A stretch of DNA of 64,000 nt from Arsenicicoccus sp. oral taxon 190 (GTDB lineage Bacteria > Actinomycetota > Actinomycetes > Actinomycetales > Dermatophilaceae), in NCBI RefSeq assembly GCF_001189535.1, contig NZ_CP012070.1, forward strand, positions 2,480,001 through 2,544,000, read 5' to 3'. Shown piece after piece: positions 52,669 to 59,691 of this stretch (within the stretch, counting starts at the first letter, position 1; every line of letters starts with the position of its first letter). The notes below the pieces were generated by a model. That model saw only the letters and a list, made by a program, of their open reading frames with translations, was not told the DNA's origin and made no database searches. The translations under genes and the position numbers were made by a program.

Positions 52669-53988
52669 CTACCCCGCAGCAGCCGCGAAACCCTTGTCCA
52701 GGTCGGCGAGGATGTCGTCGATGTTCTCCAGCCCCACCGACAGCCGGATCAGACCCGGGGTGACGCCGGCGCCGAGCCGGTCCTCGTCCGAGCCCTGCGA
52801 GTGCGTGGTCGAGGCGGGGTGGATGACCAGCGACCGGACGTCGCCGATGTTGGCGACGTGGGAGTGCAGCTCCAGACCGTCCACGAAGGCCCGGCCCGCG
52901 GCCACGCCGCCGGTGATGTCGAAGGAGAACACCGACCCGGACCCCGCGGGGCAGTAGCGGTCGGCGCGCTCCTTGTCGGGGCTGCCGTCGAGGGAGGCGT
53001 AGTACACCCGCTCGACCTGGGGGTGGCCCTGCAGGTGCTCGACGACGCGGCGGGTGTTGGCGAGGTGGCGCTCCATGCGCAGCGACAGCGTCTCCAGCCC
53101 GAGCCCGACCAGGAAGGCGTTGAACGGCGAGCACGCCGACCCCAGGTCGCGCAGCAGCTCGACGCGGGCCTTGAGGATGAAGGCGAGGTTGGCGCCGAGC
53201 GCCGACCCGACGCCGAGGTCGCGGGCGTAGACCAGCCCGTGGTAGCTCTCCGACGGCGTGTTGAGCTGCGGGAAGCGCTCCGGCTCGCGCGCGTAGTCGA
53301 AGGTCCCGGCGTCGACCAGCGCACCCACGATCGACGTGCCGTGGCCGCCGAGGAACTTCGTGGCCGAGTGGATCACCACGTCGGCGCCGTGCTCGATCGG
53401 GCGGATCAGGAAGGGCGTCGCCACGGTGTTGTCGACGAAGAGCGGCACCCCGGCGTCGTGGGCGACGCCCGCCACCCCGGCGATGTCGAGGATCTTCTGG
53501 TCGGGGTTGGAGATCGTCTCGCCGAAGAAGAGCTTGGTCTCCGGGCGGACGGCGGCCCGCCACTGCTCGAGGTCGGCCTGGTCGTCGACGAAGGTCGTCG
53601 TGATGCCCAGCTTGGGCAGCGTGTAGCGCAGCAGGTTGTAGGTGCCGCCATACAGGGCGGGGGAGGCGACCACGTGGTCGCCGGCCTGCGCCACGTTGAG
53701 GATCGCGAAGGTCGTCGCCGCCATCCCCGACCCGAGCAGCAGCGCCCCGACCCCGCCCTCGAGGGCGGCGATGCGCTCCTCGATGACGTTGTTGGTCGGG
53801 TTGCCGAGGCGGGTGTAGATCGGCCCGAGGTCGGACAGCGCGAACCGGTCCGCGGCGGTCTGCGCGTCGTCGAAGACGAAGGACGTGCTCTGGTAGATCG
53901 GCAGCGCCCGTGCGCCGGTCTCGGCGTCGGGGTTCTGCCCGGCGTGGATCTGCTTGGTCTCGAAGGCCCACGTGGACTGGTCGCTCAT
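52669..53988 (-). CDS. metY: O-acetylhomoserine aminocarboxypropyltransferase (MetY)
   Basis: MetY makes homocysteine from O-acetylhomoserine and sulfide in methionine synthesis. The protein has 439 residues, the length of MetY rather than the shorter MetB/MetC. The PLP lysine is in HSATKFLGGHGTS (about 210), with the family sequences YTRLGNPTNNVIEERIAALEGG and QTLSLR-type LGLETLSLRMERH. AGGAG precedes ATG 53988. A SAM-IV riboswitch upstream implies shut-off when S-adenosylmethionine is plentiful. No metX follows on this strand. Confidence 0.93.
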   Translation of the reverse strand: MSDQSTWAFETKQIHAGQNPDAETGARALPIYQSTSFVFDDAQTAADRFALSDLGPIYTRLGNPTNNVIEERIAALEGGVGALLLGSGMAATTFAILNVAQAGDHVVASPALYGGTYNLLRYTLPKLGITTTFVDDQADLEQWRAAVRPETKLFFGETISNPDQKILDIAGVAGVAHDAGVPLFVDNTVATPFLIRPIEHGADVVIHSATKFLGGHGTSIVGALVDAGTFDYAREPERFPQLNTPSESYHGLVYARDLGVGSALGANLAFILKARVELLRDLGSACSPFNAFLVGLGLETLSLRMERHLANTRRVVEHLQGHPQVERVYYASLDGSPDKERADRYCPAGSGSVFSFDITGGVAAGRAFVDGLELHSHVANIGDVRSLVIHPASTTHSQGSDEDRLGAGVTPGLIRLSVGLENIDDILADLDKGFAAAAG

Positions 53989-54038
53989 GGCTGGCTCCTC
54001 GCGTGATCGCGCTTGCCGCGCTCCGGTCGGCGCGCGGC

Positions 54039-54123
54039 CAGGTCGTCACCCGGGGCACCCCGCCGCGGTGGGAGGGTTGCCGGTCAGCCGGCCGGGGCCT
54101 GCGAGGCTGACACTCATGACCTG
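54039..54123 (-). promoter_or_regulatory. SAM-IV riboswitch controlling metY
   Basis: On the minus strand the element starts CAGGTCATGAGTGTCAGC and ends GGTGACGACCTG; P1 is CAGGTC (54123-54118) with GACCTG (54044-54039). The conserved core CCGGCAACCCTCC and the pseudoknot-forming CGGGGTGCCCCGGGTGA are present. SAM-IV elements are actinobacterial and often precede metY. The transcript start predicted from TATGGT falls right at the 5' end of the aptamer. A covariance-model hit to SAM-IV would confirm it. Confidence 0.9.
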
Positions 54124-54128
54124 CGGCG

Positions 54129-54177
54129 ACCATAGGGGCGCCCGGCCGTATGCCGTGACCCCCGTCCCGGCATACGG
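54129..54177 (-). promoter_or_regulatory. metY promoter with upstream 10-bp inverted repeat
   Basis: The -10 TATGGT (54134-54129, minus strand) lies 6-7 bases before the riboswitch. Upstream, CCGTATGCCG (54146-54155) and CGGCATACGG (54168-54177) form a perfect 10-bp inverted repeat with a 12-base centre, where an activator or repressor could bind. The repeat arms are the 9-mer that recurs across the window, so it may equally be a general element. Confidence 0.55.
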
Positions 54178-54295
54178 ACCCTCGCGCGGGGGTGAGGGCA
54201 GGAGCACGTGACCTGCCTGGGCTGGTGAGCAGCGCACGGTGACGGTTTGGTCACAGGGGGACGCGCGATCCCTCGACCGATGGTTCACTGTGGCC

Positions 54296-54784
54296 ATGAG
54301 CGCGCCCGCCCACATCCGCCGCGCCCGGCCGCACGACGCGTTCGCGGTCGCCGCCATGGCGGTGCAGATCGGCCGCGAGCGCGGCGCGAGCCCGGACCCG
54401 GAGTTCATCGACCGGTTCGCCGACTCGTGGCTGCGGGCCGAGGGGCGCCACCCCTTCTGGCTCGCCGAGGTGGAGAAGCGGCCGCTCGGCATCGCCGGGA
54501 TCACGCTCGTCGAGCAGCTGCCGTCGCTGGGTGGCGCGCGGCGGGCGCGGTGGGCCCAGGTGCACACGGTCTTCGTGACCCCCACCTTCCGCCGGTGCGG
54601 CATCGGTGGTCAGCTGGCCCGCGAGGTCTTCGCCTGGGCGTCGGCGGAGGGCCTGACCCACCTGCGCGGCGACCTCACCGAGCTGGGGCCGGCCGCTGCC
54701 GGGATCGCGCGTCGGCTCGGGGCCCGACCCACGTCGGAAGGCTCGTTCGAGTCGGTGCTGAAGGTCCCCGCCACCCTCTTCTGA
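54296..54784 (+). CDS. GNAT family N-acetyltransferase
   Basis: The protein has 162 residues. The acetyl-CoA-binding motif A is VHTVFVTPTFRRCGIGGQLARE (Q/RxxGxG/A type: RRCGIG, about 100-105), preceded by beta strands containing FWLAEVEKRPLGIAGITLVE. The acceptor substrate is unknown. ATG 54296 gives MSAPAHIRRARPHDAF, a typical GNAT opening. It is 13 bp upstream of marC but may have its own start signals. Confidence 0.85.
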   Translation: MSAPAHIRRARPHDAFAVAAMAVQIGRERGASPDPEFIDRFADSWLRAEGRHPFWLAEVEKRPLGIAGITLVEQLPSLGGARRARWAQVHTVFVTPTFRRCGIGGQLAREVFAWASAEGLTHLRGDLTELGPAAAGIARRLGARPTSEGSFESVLKVPATLF

Positions 54785-54797
54785 GATCATCGGGTCC

Positions 54798-55442
54798 ATG
54801 GACCAGACCGTGCTCGTCAAGGCCCTGGGCGGACTTTTCGCGATCATGAACCCGTTCGTCGCGCTGCCGATGTTCCTGACCCTCACCAGCGGGTACGACG
54901 CCGCCCGGCAGCGCACGACCGCCGTCCGGGTGGCGGCCTACAGCCTCGTGATGTCCCTCGTCGTGATGGTGGCGGGGAAGGCCATCCTGGGGTTCTTCGG
55001 GGTCCAGGTGGACGACTTCCGGATCGCGGGAGGGATCGTCCTGCTGACGATCGCGCTGGGCATGCTCGGCGGGCAGGGCAGCAGCGCGCACTCGGGCACC
55101 TCCGCCGAGCAGCAGCACCAGGCCGAGCACGCCGCGACGTCCGACGTGTCCTTCTACCCGATGGCCTTCCCGATGATGGTGGGGCCGGGCACCATCACCA
55201 CGCTCATCGTGCTGACCGGCGGCTCGCAGGGCACCGGCGCGTATGCCGCCGTGGCCGCCGCCCTCGTGGTGGTCGTCCTGGCGCTGCTGGTGGTCCTGTG
55301 GTTCGCCCCCGCCATCGGGCACCACATGTCGCAGACGCTGCGGGTGATCATGACGCGGCTGATGGGGATGATCCTCGCCGCGATCGCGGTCGAGATGGTG
55401 GTGGCCGGGCTGCAGCACGTCTTCCCGCAGTGGGTGCGGTGA
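54798..55442 (+). CDS. MarC family integral membrane protein
   Basis: The protein has 214 residues and six membrane helices. Family sequences are GLFAIMNPFVALPMFLTLT at the N-terminus and FPMMVGPGTITTLIVLT in the middle. Between helices 3 and 4 is a soluble His/Gln/Ser-rich loop (about 92-115) that could bind metal. MarC proteins are named for an E. coli resistance locus but are not proven drug exporters; transport of small solutes is suspected. GATCAT lies 7 bases before the ATG. Confidence 0.88.
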   Translation: MDQTVLVKALGGLFAIMNPFVALPMFLTLTSGYDAARQRTTAVRVAAYSLVMSLVVMVAGKAILGFFGVQVDDFRIAGGIVLLTIALGMLGGQGSSAHSGTSAEQQHQAEHAATSDVSFYPMAFPMMVGPGTITTLIVLTGGSQGTGAYAAVAAALVVVVLALLVVLWFAPAIGHHMSQTLRVIMTRLMGMILAAIAVEMVVAGLQHVFPQWVR

Positions 55443-55515
55443 GGGGGGCCACCGGCACCGCCGATCCTACCGGCCCCGTCGACCCTGCCAGCTCTGTCCG
55501 CCCTTTCGGCCGGGG

Positions 55516-56094
55516 TCAGTCGGCGAAGGGGCTCGGCTGCTCCGGGCGGGCGGGCGCCAGGTCGGCCAGCAGGGTGAGGTAGCGGCCACCCACGCTGACC
55601 CGCGACAGGTCCCGAAGCCGCCACGTCGACAGGGCGTCCCACGTCGCGTCGGGTCCCAGCTCGTGCAGCAGCAGGGTGCCCTCGGCCACCAGGGCGGGTG
55701 CCCCGACGAAGAGGTCGTCGTCGCTGTCCCGCAGCTGCAGCCCCAGCACCGGGTAGCGCGCTGCGAGCTCGACCAGCATGACGTCGGTCCGGTCGAGGTC
55801 CAGCCGTTGCGGGGTGGCCGGCGGCCAGGCGTCCTCGCGCTCGAAGGCGTGGCGCTCGACGGACGCGGGCTCGACGGCGTGCAGCCGCTCCATCCCGGCG
55901 AGGCGGACCACGGTCAGGCCGTCCGGCCAGGGCGCGGCCACCGCGAGCGCCGCCCAGCGACGCCCCACCCCGACGACGAACCCGACCACGTCGTCGCCGG
56001 TCGTCGTGGCGATCCGCAGGCAGGTGCGGTCGCTACGGGCGTCCTCGAGCCGGGCGCGGATGCGGGCCCGGCGGGTGTCGGCGTGCTTGGTCAT
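55516..56094 (-). CDS. Conserved-looking hypothetical protein
   Basis: The frame gives 192 residues from ATG 56094 (MTKHADTRRARIRARLEDAR). The N-terminal region DRTCLRIATTTGDDVVGFVVGVGRRWAAL resembles a small beta-barrel, and the C-terminal half is mixed alpha/beta. There is no signal peptide or membrane helix. I do not recognise a family. Codon use is like its neighbours. It is convergent with marC (73 bp apart) and upstream of the broken flavin-type gene on the same strand. Confidence 0.65.
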   Translation of the reverse strand: MTKHADTRRARIRARLEDARSDRTCLRIATTTGDDVVGFVVGVGRRWAALAVAAPWPDGLTVVRLAGMERLHAVEPASVERHAFEREDAWPPATPQRLDLDRTDVMLVELAARYPVLGLQLRDSDDDLFVGAPALVAEGTLLLHELGPDATWDALSTWRLRDLSRVSVGGRYLTLLADLAPARPEQPSPFAD

Positions 56095-56173
56095 GGCGCC
56101 CAGCATGCCAGGCGGCTGCGCGCGGCTCACTGCGTGCGGCTCACCGCGAGGGCATCGCGTGCCGGATCGCGCC

Positions 56174-56692
56174 TCAGCGGTCCACCCCGCGCCCGCGCAG
56201 CAGCGTCTCGCGCTCGAAGGCGTAGCCGACCATCCAGTGGGCCTCGAGGCGGTACATCACCACGTCGCCCCAGCTGAACGGCGACGACCCGTAGTGCGCC
56301 GTCCAGTGGGCATCCGCGTCGGCCAGCTCGTCCGGATCGGTGATCTCCACGGCGCGACCGTGCGCATAGACCGCCACGGCCTCCCCGTCGATGTGTGCCA
56401 CCGAGACCGCGTCGCGGTGGGCGATCTAGTGTGCCTGCGCCGAGTCGCGCGCCGTCGAGAAGGTCCACGTGCCGTGCAGGAAGTGGCCGTCCACCGCGCT
56501 GATGCGTGGCTCGGACCGGGACGTGACCGTGCCGAGGGCGAGAACCTTCATCCCCGTCATCAGGGCCACGACCTGGTCGGCGCTCAGCGTCCGATGGTCG
56601 TCGATGATGCTGCGCAGGTGCGCGGTCGAGCGGGCGTGCGAGGCGTCGAGGAGCATCTGGAGGCGATCGAGCTCCTCGGGGCTCTCCTTCAC
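56174..56692 (-). pseudogene. Pyridoxamine-5'-phosphate-oxidase-like flavoprotein, interrupted by one in-frame amber codon
   Basis: From GTG 56692 the frame codes for a PPOX/FMN-binding split-barrel protein (ALMTGMKVLALGTVTSRSEP, ISAVDGHFLHGTWTFSTARD) and meets TAG at 56428-56426. The same frame continues without further stops for 83 codons (IAHRDAVSVAHIDGEAVAV...YRLEAHWMVGYAFERETLL) to a natural stop at 56174. Family members contain both halves in one chain of about 170 residues, so a single base change broke the gene. The gene start overlaps the stop of the upstream reductase by 4 bp (GTGA). The second half has a possible GTG restart at 56401 but no ribosome site. Confidence 0.82.
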
Positions 56693-57177
56693 GGCTGCTC
56701 GAGCAGGAAGATCGGGATCTGGCGGTCGGTCTTGGTCTGGTAGTCGGCGTAGGGCGGGAAGGCCTCGACGCACCGCGGCCACCACTCGGCGTGCTCGGCC
56801 TCGTCGGCGAGGCGCGCGACCCGCCGCGTCACGGTGGTGCCGTCCTGCAGGAGCAGGTGCGGGTGGGCCTCGAGATTCCAGTACCACTGCGGGTGCTCGG
56901 GGGCGCCACCCTTGCTGGCGACGGCGGCATAGACCCCGTCGTGCTCGACCCGCATGAGCGGCACCTCGCGCACCTTGCCGGAGGACTTGCCGAGCATCGT
57001 GAGGACCACCACGCGCATGCCCTCGATGTCGGCGGCGTCCGTGGTGCCGGCGGCGTGGATGTCGTCGAGCTGCCGGCGCACCCACTCGGACGCGTTGGGG
57101 GCGGCGGGGGCGTCGAGCGCGGCCCAGGGGTCCTCGCCCGGTCCTGTGGAGGGCGTGGGGGCTGGTGTCGTCGTCAT
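56689..57177 (-). CDS. Nitroreductase/quinone reductase family protein (deazaflavin-dependent, Ddn-like)
   Basis: The protein has 162 residues of the Ddn/FDOR-A type, which use cofactor F420 to reduce quinones and nitro compounds in mycobacteria. Signatures are the Lys/Gly/Arg cofactor loop in GKSSGKVREVPLMRVEHDGVY, then SKGGAPEHPQWYWNLEAHP, and YADYQTKTDRQIPIFLLE near the end. The first 30 residues are Pro/Thr-rich. TAGACT ends 7 bases before ATG 57177, a leaderless start. It is coupled by a 4-bp overlap to the broken PPOX-like gene, which may also have been F420- or FMN-dependent. Confidence 0.85.
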   Translation of the reverse strand: MTTTPAPTPSTGPGEDPWAALDAPAAPNASEWVRRQLDDIHAAGTTDAADIEGMRVVVLTMLGKSSGKVREVPLMRVEHDGVYAAVASKGGAPEHPQWYWNLEAHPHLLLQDGTTVTRRVARLADEAEHAEWWPRCVEAFPPYADYQTKTDRQIPIFLLEQP

Positions 57178-57184
57178 ACGGTCG

Positions 57185-57194
57185 AGTCTAGGAT
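57185..57194. promoter_or_regulatory. Interlocked divergent leaderless promoters
   Basis: The -10 for the minus-strand reductase is TAGACT (57190-57185), 7 bases from its ATG. The -10 for the plus-strand HIT gene is TAGGAT (57189-57194), 6 bases from its GTG. The two hexamers share the TA at 57189-57190. The start codons are only 23 bp apart. Confidence 0.65.
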
Positions 57195-57200
57195 CGAGGG

Positions 57201-57761
57201 GTGACAGACCTCCAGGGCCCGCGCAGCATCGAGGACGCCGGCCAGCTCGCCGGTGTGGACGACGGGTTCGAGCGTCTGTGGACACCGCACCGCATGGCCT
57301 ACATCCAGGCTGACCGCCCGAGCACCGATGCAGGACAGGGGTGTCCGTTCTGCGCGGCGCCCGACAAGGAGGACGCGGACGGGCTGATCGTCCACCGCGG
57401 CGAGCTGTGCTTCGTGGTCATGAACCTCTTCCCGTACAACCCCGGCCACCTGCTCGTGTGCCCCTACCGCCACGTCCCCCTCTACCTCGACCTCACCAAC
57501 GCGGAGACCGAGGAGTTCACCCGGCTCACCAAGCAGGCGATCCGGGCGCTGGAGGCCGCCAGCCGCCCGATGGGCTTCAACCTCGGCATGAACCAGGGCG
57601 CCGTCGCGGGCGCGGGCGTGGCCGCCCACCTGCACCAGCACGTCGTGCCCCGCTGGGGCGGCGACATGAACTTCCTGCCCATCGTCGGTCAGACCAAGGC
57701 CCTGCCGGTGCTGCTCGAGGACACCCGGCAGCAGATCGTGGCGGCCTGGCCGGGGGAGTGA
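57201..57761 (+). CDS. HIT family hydrolase of the PIM gene cluster
   Basis: The protein has 186 residues with the histidine triad HLHQHVVPRW (about 144-153), and an N-terminal zinc-type CPFC (about 48-51). HIT proteins hydrolyse or transfer nucleoside monophosphates; this actinobacterial branch is conserved upstream of pgsA (as in mycobacteria, thrS-HIT-pgsA-patA-pimA), and resembles AP4A phosphorylases. GTG 57201 is fixed by the leaderless TAGGAT. The stop overlaps the next gene's start (GTGA). Here the HIT gene is separated from pgsA by about 4.2 kb. Confidence 0.92.
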   Translation: MTDLQGPRSIEDAGQLAGVDDGFERLWTPHRMAYIQADRPSTDAGQGCPFCAAPDKEDADGLIVHRGELCFVVMNLFPYNPGHLLVCPYRHVPLYLDLTNAETEEFTRLTKQAIRALEAASRPMGFNLGMNQGAVAGAGVAAHLHQHVVPRWGGDMNFLPIVGQTKALPVLLEDTRQQIVAAWPGE

Positions 57762-58162
57762 GCCGTATGCCGCCGCGCCCGCCGTCGGCCGACGAGCCCG
57801 CCGACGAGCTCGCCGACGAGCTCGCCGACGAGCTCGCCGACGAGCTCGCCGACGCGCCGGTCCCGCTGCCCCTGCTCGTCTTCGACGACGAGGACCCGCG
57901 GGCGCGCGCCGCGATGCGGGCGGTCTGGCACCTCGTGGGACGCGACCGGTTCGAGATCCGCCCGTGGCAGCAGCTGCCGCTGGCGCGCTGGGGCCTGACG
58001 CCGGAGGACTGTCGGCGACGCCTGGTCTGGGTCGCCGGCGACGGCACCGTGGTGCGGGGCCGGCGCGGTGTCGTCCCGGCGGTGCTGCACGGCGGGCACC
58101 GGTTCGTGGGGCCGGTGGCGCTGCTGGTCGACCGCGCGCTCAGAGTGCCCGGGCGCCGCTGA
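57758..58162 (+). CDS. DCC1-like (DUF393) protein lacking the DCC motif cysteines
   Basis: The protein has 134 residues from GTG 57758, which overlaps the HIT stop; ATG 57767 is the alternative. After a tandem Asp-Glu-Leu-Ala tract the sequence follows the thiol-disulfide oxidoreductase DCC family: RFEIRPWQQLPLARWGLTPE, DCRRRLVWVAGDGTVVRG, and HRFVGPVALLVDRALRVPG. In that family the N-terminus reads FDGDCGFC; here the matching place is FDDEDPRARAAM, with no Cys. The redox function is therefore probably lost. The end overlaps the convergent GDT1 gene by 23 bp. Confidence 0.65.
   Translation: MSRMPPRPPSADEPADELADELADELADELADAPVPLPLLVFDDEDPRARAAMRAVWHLVGRDRFEIRPWQQLPLARWGLTPEDCRRRLVWVAGDGTVVRGRRGVVPAVLHGGHRFVGPVALLVDRALRVPGRR
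57791..57850 (+). repeat. Five tandem 12-bp units coding for Asp-Glu-Leu/Pro-Ala
   Basis: GACGAGCTCGCC is repeated at 57803, 57815, 57827 and 57839, with one variant (GACGAGCCCGCC) at 57791. The repeat is in frame within the DUF393-like gene and is likely to vary in copy number by slippage. Confidence 0.9.
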
Positions 58163-58718
58163 CGATCATCACCACGCCGAAGACCGCGAAGAGCACGGCG
58201 GCCCCGATCTTGATGGCACGCTCGGGCAGCCGCCGCCCGAGGAGCGCCCCGACGCCGATGGCCAGCGCGTCGGCGGCGACCATCCCCAGCGTCGACCCGA
58301 TCCAGGTGCCCAGCCAGCCCTCGCGGGTGGCGAGGGTGATGGTGGCCAGCATGGTCTTGTCGCCGAGCTCGGCGAGGAAGAAGGCCGTCCCCACCGCGAC
58401 GATCGCGAGGCCGGTGCTGTTGCGGGCCTTGGCGGCCTCGGCGTCGGTGAGCTCGTCGCCGCGCAGCGTCCACGCGGCGAAGGCGAGGAACGCGACGCCG
58501 GCGAGGATCTCGATGATGGGCTGGGCCCCCGCGAAGACGTCCCCGATGGCGTAGCCGATGCCGACCGAGGCCAGGTGCACCAGGGCGGTGGCGACGGTGA
58601 TGCCGAGGAGCACGTCCCGGGCGCGGTAGCGGGCGGCGAAGGTCATCGCCATGAGCTGGCTCTTGTCGCCGAGCTCGGCCACGAAGATCACGGCGGTGCT
58701 CAGCAGGAAGGCTTGCAC
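58140..58718 (-). CDS. TMEM165/GDT1 (UPF0016) family cation transporter, probable Mn2+ exporter
   Basis: The protein has 192 residues and six membrane helices in two repeats, each with the family motif: VAELGDKSQLMAM (about 14-26) and LAELGDKTMLATI (about 116-128). The acidic residues bind the cation. Family members export Mn2+ in bacteria or move Mn2+/Ca2+ into the Golgi. GTG 58718 places the first motif correctly and has GAGAGG upstream. A Mn2+ riboswitch in the leader supports manganese export. The gene's 3' end overlaps the DUF393-like gene by 23 bp tail-to-tail. Confidence 0.92.
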   Translation of the reverse strand: MQAFLLSTAVIFVAELGDKSQLMAMTFAARYRARDVLLGITVATALVHLASVGIGYAIGDVFAGAQPIIEILAGVAFLAFAAWTLRGDELTDAEAAKARNSTGLAIVAVGTAFFLAELGDKTMLATITLATREGWLGTWIGSTLGMVAADALAIGVGALLGRRLPERAIKIGAAVLFAVFGVVMIVSGARAL

Positions 58719-58797
58719 GGTGGGGGTCCTCTCGCGGCCCGCCGAGCCGGCCTGGAGGACGGACTTCGGCCAGGCCATCCATCGATGGGGGTCTGGT

Positions 58798-58887
58798 CGA
58801 AAGTCTCGTCCGCCACCGTCGTGGCCTGCCGAGCCGGGCCCGAGGGCCAATGTGTCGACTCGACTGTTGGGGACTACTCCCTTTCGG
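58798..58887 (-). promoter_or_regulatory. yybP-ykoY (Mn2+) riboswitch upstream of the GDT1 gene
   Basis: On the minus strand the element begins CCGAAAGGGAGTAGTCCCC and ends GGACGAGACTTTTCG; CGAAA at the 5' end pairs with TTTCG at the 3' end. GGGAGTAG and GACGAGAC are the class signatures, with AGTCGAGTCGACA in the middle. The -10 TATCGT (58899-58894) puts the transcript start at the 5' edge of the aptamer. About 80 bp with further hairpins separate it from GTG 58718. Confidence 0.8.
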
Positions 58888-58953
58888 CTGCCCACGATAG
58901 CGGCGCGGCCGGGTCGCCACCAAGCGGCCCGCGGGTCGCGCGGGGCCCGGGGC

Positions 58954-59637
58954 TCAGGCGTTGATCTGGTCGCTGTCGAGGTGCCGGACCCGGTTGACCC
59001 ACAGCACCCGCCACTGCCCGTCCTCGTGCCGCAGTGCGGTCACCGAGGAGTTGGAGAGCTCGAACTTGCGGCCGGCCTCGCCGATGCCCGCCGCGGCGCC
59101 GATGAGCAGCTGCCCGAAGTGCTGGTGGGTGAGGATGCCGACCTTGGCGCGGTCGCCGTGCTGGGCCGCGATGTCGGCGAGCACGGCCGCGGCGCGGCCC
59201 TGGGCCTGGTCGTGCTCCTCCTCGAAGCCGCCGTCCCACCCGCCCGCGGACTCGACGTCGGCGGGGAGCTGCAGCCGCGGGGCCAGGTCGCGCATGTCCT
59301 GCACGCTGAGCCCGGGGTAGGGGCGACGGACGTTGGTCGCCGGGTGGGCCGCGTAGAGGCCGCCCACCTCGCCGAGGTCGGCGCGCCCGATCGGCTCGAG
59401 CCCGAGGGCGTCGGCGAGCGGGGTGGCGGTCTGCAGGCAGCGGTGCGTCAGGGCCGTGTAGAGGACGTCGACGTCCAGGTGGGAGCGGTCGCCGCGGACC
59501 GCCTCCGCCAGCCGGCGCGCCTGCTCCTGGCCGAGCTCGGCCAGCTCGGAGTCGGGGGTGCGCCCCGCGCGGCTGCCGGTCTCGGCATACAGCTTGTTGT
59601 TCTCGGACTGGCCGTGGCGGATGACGAAGAGGTCCAT
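58954..59637 (-). CDS. Histidine phosphatase (phosphoglycerate mutase) family protein
   Basis: The protein has 227 residues. The catalytic motif VIRHGQSENN is at residues 5-14, with the phosphohistidine at His 8. The second His lies in GILTHQHFGQLL (about 170). The length and the divergent middle suggest a phosphatase rather than a glycolytic mutase. Substrates could be sugar phosphates or phosphoproteins. It is 55 bp downstream of the EF-G2 gene with a hairpin between. Confidence 0.87.
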   Translation of the reverse strand: MDLFVIRHGQSENNKLYAETGSRAGRTPDSELAELGQEQARRLAEAVRGDRSHLDVDVLYTALTHRCLQTATPLADALGLEPIGRADLGEVGGLYAAHPATNVRRPYPGLSVQDMRDLAPRLQLPADVESAGGWDGGFEEEHDQAQGRAAAVLADIAAQHGDRAKVGILTHQHFGQLLIGAAAGIGEAGRKFELSNSSVTALRHEDGQWRVLWVNRVRHLDSDQINA

Positions 59638-59652
59638 GGGGAGAGTCTGTCA

Positions 59653-59686
59653 CTGCGGCCCCCGGGTCCACACCCCGGGGCCGCAG
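59653..59686 (-). terminator. Hairpin terminator after the EF-G2 gene
   Basis: CTGCGGCCCC (59653-59662) pairs with GGGGCCGCAG (59677-59686), 14-base loop. It lies 6 bases beyond the EF-G2 stop codon. Confidence 0.7.
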
Positions 59687-59691
59687 CTGCG

